From assembly GCA_046726955.1 (NCBI GenBank), contig JBKPBQ010000559.1:1-13717 (forward strand): a DNA stretch of 13,717 bases, given 5' to 3'. The notes below the pieces were generated by a model. That model had not been told where the DNA came from. It was given only the letters and a program-made list of their open reading frames with translations, and made no database searches. The DNA is from CAVPGH01 sp046726955. GTDB taxonomy: Bacteria; Acidobacteriota; Vicinamibacteria; Fen-336. The translations under genes were made by a program, and so were the position numbers. Of this stretch, positions 8,140 to 13,717 are shown in pieces; within the stretch, counting starts at the first letter, position 1, and each line of letters begins with the position of its first letter.

Positions 8140-8168
8140 TTGACGGCCCCTCCCCCCCACCCTACTAT
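8140..8168 (+). promoter_or_regulatory. Promoter of the S55-protein operon, probably leaderless
   Basis: TTGACG (8140-8145, 5 of 6) and, after 17 bp, TACTAT (8163-8168, 4 of 6). Seven bases later comes the ATG at 8176. The -10 element covers the ATG at 8167, so that upstream ATG would not be in the transcript. No Shine-Dalgarno sequence precedes either ATG; the spacer contains a run of seven C. Confidence 0.55.
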
Positions 8169-8175
8169 GAAGCAG

Positions 8176-9999
8176 ATGCGCGTGTCGCTCACGCTCGCGG
8201 CCCTGGCGTGGGCGGCGCTCGTTTCCGCCCCCTCCCGCGCCGCCGAGATCTTCCCCTTCGACCAGGTACGCCCCGGAATGACCGGGGTGGGCCGGACGGT
8301 GTTCGAGGGGACTCGGGTGGACGAGTTCCAGGTGAAGATCCTGGGCGTCCTCGAGAACGCGATCGGGCCCAAGCACAGCGTCATCCTGGCCCGGCTCGAC
8401 GGGGGGCCGCTCGAGAAGACCGGGGTCATCGCGGGCATGAGCGGGAGCCCGGTCTTCATCGACGGCAAGCTCGTGGGGGCCGTCGCCTATTCGTTCCCCT
8501 TCGGCAAGGACCCGATCGCCGGCATCACGCCCATCGGGGAGATGATCGAGGCGACGAAGGTGGACACGCCGCGGGCTGCCTCCGCGCGCTTCCAGCCGCC
8601 CGCGGAAACCCTCTCCGGTCTCTCGTCGCCGCTCGACCGCGAGGCGGTGGCCGCCGCCTTCCGCCGGCCGCTCCAGTCGATCCTGCCGAGCGTCTACGGG
8701 GCGCAGATGACGCCGTCGCCCAGCGCGCTCTCGCCGCTCGCGCTGCCCCTCGTCTTCTCCGGCTTCGACCCGGGCACGTTCGAATGGGCGCGCGGCGTCT
8801 TCTCGGGGCTCGGCTTCGCGCCCCTCATGGGAACAACCGGAAGCGCCAAGGCCGTCGAGCCCCTTCCCCCCCTCGAGCCGGGAGCGGCCGTCGGCGTCTC
8901 GCTGATCGAGGGAGACATGGACCTCTCGGTCACGGGCACGATCACGCACATCGACCACGACCGGGTCTACGCGTTCGGCCACCCCTTCTACAACCTCGGG
9001 CCCACGCAGTTCCCGATGAAGAAGGCCTACGTCTACTCGATCTACCCGAGCCTGCAGCAGTCCTGGAAGATCGCGGCGGCCCTCGACTCCGTGGGTACCG
9101 TGGACCAGGACCGCCTGGTCGCGGTGTCGGGCCGGCTCGGCACGACGCCGCGCATGATCCCGGTGGACGTGAAGCTCAAGACGAGCCGCGGAGTGGAGCG
9201 GCGCTTCTCCTACCGCATCGTGGACGACGAGCTCTTCTCGCCGCTGCTCACGTTCGTGTCGCTCCTCTCGGTGCTGCAGGGCAACGAGCGCGCGTTCGGC
9301 ACGTCCTCGTTCCACGTGGACGGCCGGCTGAGCTTCGGCGGCCGCCGGGAGATCCGCGTGCAGGACCTCTTCACCGTCAACCAGCCCGCGGTGCAGGCGG
9401 CCGCCCTCGTGGCCGCGCCCCTCGCGTTCGTGATGAACAACAACTTCCAGAAGGTCACGGTGGATCGCCTGGACCTCACCGTCGAGTCCTACGAGACCGT
9501 GCAGAGCGCCAGCCTGCAGCGCGCCTGGATCGAGAGGGGCGGGCCCGTGCGCCCCGGCTCCACCATCCCCGTGAAGGTGCAGATGCGCACCTACCGGGGA
9601 GAGGACCGGGTGGAGACGATTCCCCTCCTTATCCCCGCCACCGCGCCTGCCGGCGCCTACACGTTGCTCGTGGCCGACGCGAGCGCGCTCACCGCGTACG
9701 AGCAGCGCGAGATGCGACAGCCCTTCGTCCCCCGCGACCTCGACCAGCTCGTGCGCGCGATCAACGGCCTGCGGCGGAGCGATCACCTGTACGCCCGCCT
9801 CATGCGGCCCGTCGAAGGCGCGATCGTCTCCGGGGAGTATCTGCCCTCGCTGCCCTCGTCGGTCCTCTCCGTGCTCGGCGCCGCCGAGCAGGGATCGAAC
9901 GTGGTCCCCATCCGCACCGCCACCGTCTGGGACTTCGAGCTTCCCGTCGAGTACGCCGTCTCCGGCTCCCGCACGCTCACCGTCAACGTCGAGCGGTGA
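8176..9999 (+). CDS. Secreted SpoIVB-type peptidase S55 domain protein
   Basis: A 607-residue exported protein. The first 23 or so residues are a signal peptide (MRVSLTLAALAWAALVSAP, cleavage near SRAA). Residues about 25-125 match the serine half of the S55 domain: VRPGMTGVGRTVFEGT, PLEKTGVIAG and then MSGSPVFIDGKLVGAV, with the nucleophile in MSGSPV (Ser89 or Ser91). A second block at about 236-322 has YAFGHPFYNLG, with candidate catalytic His269, and DSVGTVDQDRLVAVSGRLG. In SpoIVB the histidine precedes the serine; here the order is reversed. The remaining 200 or more residues are beta-rich and unrecognised, with FVMNNNFQKV near 418-427. SpoIVB itself is a sporulation signalling protease, but nothing here suggests sporulation. 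I prefer the ATG at 8176 over 8167 because of promoter position. Proteolytic activity is not proven by sequence. It is first in a run with a propeller protein and a glycosyltransferase. Confidence 0.85.
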   Translation: MRVSLTLAALAWAALVSAPSRAAEIFPFDQVRPGMTGVGRTVFEGTRVDEFQVKILGVLENAIGPKHSVILARLDGGPLEKTGVIAGMSGSPVFIDGKLVGAVAYSFPFGKDPIAGITPIGEMIEATKVDTPRAASARFQPPAETLSGLSSPLDREAVAAAFRRPLQSILPSVYGAQMTPSPSALSPLALPLVFSGFDPGTFEWARGVFSGLGFAPLMGTTGSAKAVEPLPPLEPGAAVGVSLIEGDMDLSVTGTITHIDHDRVYAFGHPFYNLGPTQFPMKKAYVYSIYPSLQQSWKIAAALDSVGTVDQDRLVAVSGRLGTTPRMIPVDVKLKTSRGVERRFSYRIVDDELFSPLLTFVSLLSVLQGNERAFGTSSFHVDGRLSFGGRREIRVQDLFTVNQPAVQAAALVAAPLAFVMNNNFQKVTVDRLDLTVESYETVQSASLQRAWIERGGPVRPGSTIPVKVQMRTYRGEDRVETIPLLIPATAPAGAYTLLVADASALTAYEQREMRQPFVPRDLDQLVRAINGLRRSDHLYARLMRPVEGAIVSGEYLPSLPSSVLSVLGAAEQGSNVVPIRTATVWDFELPVEYAVSGSRTLTVNVER

Positions 10000-10039
10000 G
10001 AGAATCCCGCCCCGCGCCGCACCCCGTCCCGGAGGATCC

Positions 10040-12247
10040 ATGTCTTTGAGGCTGGCCCTCGCTCTGCTCCTCGTCGCCGCGACGCTCGACGCCGCCCAGC
10101 CCCAGTTCTGGCGGATCGAGGGAGCGCGCGACTTCCTCGAGGGCGACGTCCAGGGCCTCTCCGTCGATTCCGAGGGCCGGGTGAGGCTCGCCCCGGCGTC
10201 CCGATCTCTCTCCGACCCGGAAGTTCCCAACCTCTGGTGCGTGGCCCAGGACGCCAAGGGGACGCTCTACGTAGGCAGCGGCAACGACGGGAAGGTCTTC
10301 AAGGTCGAGGGGGGGAAGGCCTCGCTCTTCTTCGACGCGCCGGAGCTGGAAGCCCACGCGATCGCGGTCGGTCCGGATGGGAAGGTTTACGTGGGCACGG
10401 GCCCGGACGGGAAGGTCTACGCGATCGACCCGAGCGGGCAGTCGAGCACGTACTTCGACCCCGGCGACAAGTACGTCTGGGCGCTCCTGTTCGACAAGGC
10501 GGGCAACCTCTTCGTCGGCACCGGCGCGGAGGGCAAGGTCTACCGCGTGGACGCCAAGGGCAAGGCGCAGATCGTGCTCACCACCTCCGAGACGCACATC
10601 CTGTCGCTGGCCCAGGACGCCAAGGGCAACGTGTACGCGGGCAGCGCCGACGGCGGGGTCGTCTACCGCATCGACCCCGCGCTCAAGGTCTTCGTCGTGC
10701 TCGACTCTCCGTATCGCGAGGTGAAGGCCCTCCTCGCCACGGAGGACGGCAGCATCTTCGTGGCCGCTGTGGACGGCAAGACGAAGGAGACATCACCGCC
10801 GACCCTCCCCGCCTCTCCCAGCGGCACCGGCGTCCCGGTAGCGGTGCCGGAGGTGACCGTGACGGAGAGCTTCGCGGTCGTCGCCCCGTCGGGACCGCCT
10901 CCTCCTGCAATGCCGCGTCCGGCGGAAGCGACCACCGCGGGGGGGGCGAAGGGTGCTCTTTTGCGCATCCTGCCTTCGGGAGAGATCGACACGCTCTGGA
11001 CGTCCACCGAAGAGACGCCGCACGCCCTCGCCCCCTCCGCGGACGGCGTCCTCGTGGGAACAGGCAACAAGGGCAAGCTCTTCCGCGTGCGCAACGACCG
11101 CACGTGGACGATGGTCGCGGGCTTTCCCGCCGAGCAGGTGACCGCGCTCCTGCGCACGAAGGCGGGCGCTGTCGCACTCGCGGCGTCGAATCCGGGCCGG
11201 CTCTACCTGATCGAGACGACGCCCGGAACCGAGGGCACGTTCGTCTCCAAGGTGAAGGACACGGATGCGGTGTCGGGGTGGGGGCGGCTGCGCTGGGAAG
11301 GGACGCGGCCGTCCGGCGGCGAGATCCTCGTGCAGACCCGCAGCGGCAACACCGCGACCCCCGACTCGACGTGGACCGACTGGTCCGCGCCCTACTCGCA
11401 GGCCGAGGGCCAGCCGATCACGAGCGAGACCGCGCGCTTCCTGCAGATCAAGGCGACGCTCAGCGGCAAGAACGGGGCGGCTCCCGAGCTCGACTCCGTG
11501 ACCGCGGCCTACCTGCAGCGCAACCTCCGTCCCCAGGTGCTGTCGGTCACCGTGCACCCGCCAGGGGAGGTCTTCCAGAAGCCGATCTCGGTGGGCGGCG
11601 AGACCGAGATCCTCGGCCTCGAGACGCCGCCCGACAAGGCCGCGGCCACCGCCGCTGCCCAGGCCCGTACGGGAATGCCTCCGGCTATCGGCTTCAGCCG
11701 CAAGCTCTACCAGAAGGGCCTGCAGACGTTCTCGTGGAAGGCCGACGACCCCAACGGCGACACGCTCCTCTACGACGTGTCGTATCGGAACGTGAAGGAC
11801 ACGCGCTTCCGCGTGCTGCGTCGCGGCCTCACCGAGCCCGTGGTCGCGTGGGACACGTCCACTGTCCCGAACGGCCGCTACGTCATCCGCGTGACCGCCT
11901 CCGACGCTCCCGGCAATCCCTCCGCTCTCGCCCTCACCGCGGAAAAGGAGAGCCAGCCGTTCGACGTGGACAACACCCCGCCCTCGCTGACCGTCACGCT
12001 CCAGAAGGGCAAGGCCCAGGTCCGCGCCGTCGCGCGCGACGAGGACAGCCTCATCCGGCGCGCCGAGTTCTCCGTGGACGGCGGGCGCTGGGAGGAAGTC
12101 CATCCCCTCGACGGCATCAACGACGCCAAAGAGGAGACCTACGACATCACGCTTCCCGAGCTGAGCGGGCCGGGTCCCCACCTCGTCGTGGTGCGCGCCG
12201 TGGACGCGCTCGGCAACAGCTCCACTGGCCGCGTCGAGATCCCGTAG
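10040..12247 (+). CDS. Secreted beta-propeller protein with Ig/FnIII-like C-terminus
   Basis: A 735-residue exported protein of unknown role. A signal peptide (about 1-19, ending LDAAQ) precedes a propeller made of blades of roughly 40-45 residues with the signature G(K/N)xYxGT..GKVYxxD: near 73-90, 113-131, 155-171, 195-211 and 236-246. A Pro/Ala/Thr-rich insertion (about 250-303) interrupts the propeller, which resumes with DGVLVGTGNKGKLFRV at 335-350 and a last blade near 375-392. Residues about 410-495 (TWTDWSAPY near 444-452) form a discoidin/galactose-oxidase-like beta module. From about 560 there are two Ig/FnIII-like domains: FSWKADDPNGDTLLYDVSYR, then DNTPPSLTVTL with SVDGGRWEEV and VRAVDALGNSS. 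The ATG has GGAGG four bases upstream. The gene begins 40 bp after the S55 gene, and GT9 follows 13 bp later. It may bind a glycan or protein outside the cell; this is inference. Confidence 0.8.
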   Translation: MSLRLALALLLVAATLDAAQPQFWRIEGARDFLEGDVQGLSVDSEGRVRLAPASRSLSDPEVPNLWCVAQDAKGTLYVGSGNDGKVFKVEGGKASLFFDAPELEAHAIAVGPDGKVYVGTGPDGKVYAIDPSGQSSTYFDPGDKYVWALLFDKAGNLFVGTGAEGKVYRVDAKGKAQIVLTTSETHILSLAQDAKGNVYAGSADGGVVYRIDPALKVFVVLDSPYREVKALLATEDGSIFVAAVDGKTKETSPPTLPASPSGTGVPVAVPEVTVTESFAVVAPSGPPPPAMPRPAEATTAGGAKGALLRILPSGEIDTLWTSTEETPHALAPSADGVLVGTGNKGKLFRVRNDRTWTMVAGFPAEQVTALLRTKAGAVALAASNPGRLYLIETTPGTEGTFVSKVKDTDAVSGWGRLRWEGTRPSGGEILVQTRSGNTATPDSTWTDWSAPYSQAEGQPITSETARFLQIKATLSGKNGAAPELDSVTAAYLQRNLRPQVLSVTVHPPGEVFQKPISVGGETEILGLETPPDKAAATAAAQARTGMPPAIGFSRKLYQKGLQTFSWKADDPNGDTLLYDVSYRNVKDTRFRVLRRGLTEPVVAWDTSTVPNGRYVIRVTASDAPGNPSALALTAEKESQPFDVDNTPPSLTVTLQKGKAQVRAVARDEDSLIRRAEFSVDGGRWEEVHPLDGINDAKEETYDITLPELSGPGPHLVVVRAVDALGNSSTGRVEIP

Positions 12248-12260
12248 GACGCTCCCCGTC

Positions 12261-13163
12261 GTGCGTGTCCTTCTCGTGAGGGCAGGAGCGCTCGGCGACG
12301 TCGTCCTCCTGCGCGGCGCCATCGCGAGCCTGCACGCCGCCGGGCACGAGTCGGTCCTCCTGGCGCCGCCCGGTCCGGGCTCGGCCGTCGTCGGGCCGGG
12401 TCCGTCCGAGGTCGGCGAGGTCCTCTCCTGGGACGATCCCGGGTTCGCGCGCTGGATCGCCGACTCCGCAGCTCCCCCGCCCTTCGGCGGCGCGTTGTCT
12501 TCTTTTCAAGCGGCCCTCGCCTTCACGCGCGACAACGACGTCGTGGCGCGCCTGCTCGAGGTCGTCCCGCGCGTCGTGATGCGGGACCCGGCGCCGCGGC
12601 CGTTGGCCGGCCACGCCTCGCTCTGGCTGGCTGAGGCGACGCGAGAGGTCGGAGCGGTCTCGGTGCCGCTCCCGCCCGACCTCGTGGCCACCGAGGCCGA
12701 GCGCGCCTCGGCGCTGCCGGTCCTCGCCCGCCTCCCTCCGCGCTTCCTGGCCATCCATCCGGGAAGCGGGTCTCCGGGGAAGAACTGGCCCGCGGCCCGC
12801 TTCGCCGAGGTCGCTCGTGCTCTCTCCCCGGGCCGTCCCTGGCTGCTGGTCGTCGGCCCGGCCGACGAGGACGCGGCCGCTGCGTTAGGCACGCCGAGCC
12901 CCGACGTCGTCGTGGCGCGCTCGCTGCCCCCGCGCGTGCTGGGGGCCGTGCTGCGGGAGGCGGGCGGCTACGTCGGCAACGACTCGGGCGTCTCGCATCT
13001 CGCGGCCGCCTTCGGCGCCCCCGTGCTCGCGCTCTTCGGTCCGAGCGATCCCGCGGTCTGGGCCCCGCTGGGGCGCCGGGTCCAGGTACTGCGGGCGCCG
13101 GATCAGTCGCTCGCGGCCTTGTCGGTCGAAGAGGTCGTGGCGCGGGCCCGGGCGATGCGGTAG
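12261..13163 (+). CDS. Glycosyltransferase family 9 (heptosyltransferase-like)
   Basis: A 300-residue GT-B enzyme of the WaaC/WaaF/WaaQ family, which transfers ADP-heptose or a related sugar to lipopolysaccharide core on the cytoplasmic face of the inner membrane. The N-terminal MRVLLVRAGALGDVVL contains the family Asp13; the second domain begins with the HPGSG motif (166-170), followed by KNWP (Lys174) and then GYVGNDSGVSHLAAAFGAPVLALFGPSDP (from about 237), with Asp241. These correspond to Asp13, Lys192 and Asp261 of WaaC as I remember them. The protein is shorter than WaaC (about 320) but complete. The start is GTG at 12261, 13 bp after the propeller gene, with a weak TAGGA upstream. The acceptor and donor are unknown: some GT9 members act on O-antigen or other glycans. 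It supports a Gram-negative envelope. Confidence 0.85.
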   Translation: MRVLLVRAGALGDVVLLRGAIASLHAAGHESVLLAPPGPGSAVVGPGPSEVGEVLSWDDPGFARWIADSAAPPPFGGALSSFQAALAFTRDNDVVARLLEVVPRVVMRDPAPRPLAGHASLWLAEATREVGAVSVPLPPDLVATEAERASALPVLARLPPRFLAIHPGSGSPGKNWPAARFAEVARALSPGRPWLLVVGPADEDAAAALGTPSPDVVVARSLPPRVLGAVLREAGGYVGNDSGVSHLAAAFGAPVLALFGPSDPAVWAPLGRRVQVLRAPDQSLAALSVEEVVARARAMR

Positions 13164-13216
13164 GTCCGGTCGACGCTGCGCATCCTCATCCACACGTGCC
13201 AGTGAGCGGCCGACGC

Positions 13217-13244
13217 GCCGAACTCGCCCCGGGGCGAGTTCGGC
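13217..13244. repeat. Perfect 28-bp palindrome between converging genes
   Basis: GCCGAACTCGCCCC (13217-13230) is followed directly by its exact complement GGGGCGAGTTCGGC (13231-13244). As a transcript it folds to a 12-bp stem with a CCGG tetraloop, from either strand. It lies in the 117-bp gap between the GT9 stop and the converging propeller stop. Bidirectional transcription stop without a U-tract is the simplest role. A dimeric protein site or a dispersed repeat are alternatives. The rest of the gap shows nothing. Confidence 0.6.
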
Positions 13245-13280
13245 TCCGCGCACGCTTCCGAACGCAGTCGCAAGTGCAGA

Positions 13281-13717
13281 TCAGTGACGGGTGATCGCCA
13301 TGCTCTCGCCAGCGTGCTCGATGCTCATCATGAGATTCAGGTCGCCGCCGGTTCCCACGCCGTAGACGTGAAGCGTGCTCGCGCTGTCGATGACGTAGAG
13401 CGCGTGGCCGGACGGATGGAACAGGATCTGCCGGCTCGGCTTTGGCAGGTCTTTCGCGTCGAGGGCCTGGAGCCCGCCGTCATCAGCCAGGGCGAACAGC
13501 CGCAGCTCCTCGCGCGTTGAACTGGCATTCGATGTCTGCGTGTTCATCGCCACGAGGACGGGCTGATCCTCGGCCTCGGGAACGTAGGCCTCGGCGCGGG
13601 TCGCCCCGAAATCGAGGGCGCCGACCGGCTTGAGCCGCAGTCCCTGGTACGAGCATGTGCTCGGGTTTTCCGGGTACGAGCCGATCCAGGCGGCTGCGAT
13701 CAGGAATCCGCGAGCTG
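13281..13717 (-). CDS. Lactonase-like beta-propeller protein, 5' end cut off by the window edge
   Basis: Only the C-terminal 145 residues are visible; the frame is open through base 13717, so the start lies beyond the right edge. The repeat pattern is of the YVTN/6-phosphogluconolactonase-like propeller type: RLFALADDGGLQALD followed by ILFHPSGHALYVIDSASTLHVYGV and a closing strand NLMMSIEHAGESMAITRH. HPSG-x4-YV followed by a small-residue turn is typical of such blades. Upstream in the same frame are GFLIAAAWIGSYPENPS and FGATRAEAYVPEAEDQP. An internal GTG-GCG-ATG at 13553-13545 could be mistaken for a start, but the coding pattern continues through it. The gene converges on the GT9 run with the 28-bp palindrome in between. 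Real lactonase activity cannot be judged, since catalytic residues of characterised enzymes lie in the missing part or are not identifiable. Confidence 0.7.
   Translation of the reverse strand, partial: ARGFLIAAAWIGSYPENPSTCSYQGLRLKPVGALDFGATRAEAYVPEAEDQPVLVAMNTQTSNASSTREELRLFALADDGGLQALDAKDLPKPSRQILFHPSGHALYVIDSASTLHVYGVGTGGDLNLMMSIEHAGESMAITRH

Noticed and set aside
7963..8175. Upstream extension of the S55 reading frame to 7963
   Set aside because: The extension runs through the divergent membrane-protein gene and both promoters; the signal peptide begins at 8176 (or 8167).
8176..9999. Calling the S55 protein spoIVB
   Set aside because: Motif order, length and context differ from the sporulation protease; no sporulation genes are visible.
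8110..10257. A 715-codon minus-strand open frame opposite the S55 gene
   Set aside because: Low-complexity shadow crossing three elements (propeller start, S55 gene, promoter region).
10370..10660. Near-repeated DNA (gggaaggt..tacg units) as a CRISPR-like or tandem repeat array
   Set aside because: The repeats are in frame and encode propeller blades with different residues between them.
10793..12322. A 509-codon minus-strand open frame opposite the large propeller gene
   Set aside because: Antisense shadow; no domain, no promoter or ribosome binding site, and it overlaps the start of GT9.

Overview
The window is very GC-rich and densely coded, with short intergenic gaps, frequent GTG starts and stop/start overlaps. 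A Gram-negative envelope is suggested by a heptosyltransferase-like GT9 enzyme, a lipoprotein and secreted beta-propellers. The gene content (non-spore-former S55 peptidase-domain protein, small PGLG-type membrane protein, propeller proteins, swivel-first aconitase-family enzyme) looks most like Acidobacteriota or a neighbouring deep lineage such as Myxococcota or Gemmatimonadota. That assignment is inference from family impressions, not a database result.

Left part, minus strand (1-3195): a tight acyl-CoA operon in the order thiolase, 3-hydroxyacyl-CoA dehydrogenase, enoyl-CoA hydratase, then ribH (lumazine synthase, cut by the left edge). The first three interconvert acetyl-CoA, acetoacetyl-CoA, 3-hydroxybutyryl-CoA and crotonyl-CoA, or carry out the last three steps of a beta-oxidation turn. 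ribH starts inside the hydratase stop codon. A 166-bp divergent region (3196-3361) holds an extended -10 promoter for this operon, a 16-bp tandem repeat with a palindromic operator-like core, a REP-like hairpin, and a promoter for the plus-strand lipoprotein gene.

Middle (3362-8055): one plus-strand gene for a TolB/PD40-like propeller lipoprotein converges on a minus-strand operon. The two 3' ends share one CTAG that is a TAG stop on both strands. The minus operon reads: small multi-spanning membrane protein (7642-8055), a coupled 58-residue membrane protein (7469-7645), an isopropylmalate/isocitrate-type dehydrogenase, and an aconitase/isopropylmalate isomerase-family fusion enzyme with its swivel domain first. 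The last two catalyse consecutive isomerisation and oxidative decarboxylation steps. Leucine biosynthesis or a TCA-like branch are both possible.

Right part (8056-13717): a compact divergent promoter region drives a plus-strand run: secreted S55 (SpoIVB-type) protein whose catalytic blocks are in reversed order relative to SpoIVB, a large secreted beta-propeller with Ig-like C-terminus, and a GT9 glycosyltransferase. A perfect 28-bp palindrome lies between it and a converging lactonase-like propeller gene that leaves the right edge. The promoters proposed for the lipoprotein and the S55 protein have identical geometry (-35, 17 bp, -10, 7 nt, ATG), which suggests leaderless transcripts.

I see no tRNA, rRNA, CRISPR array, insertion sequence or defence locus. 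No gene-free stretch exceeds 300 bases.
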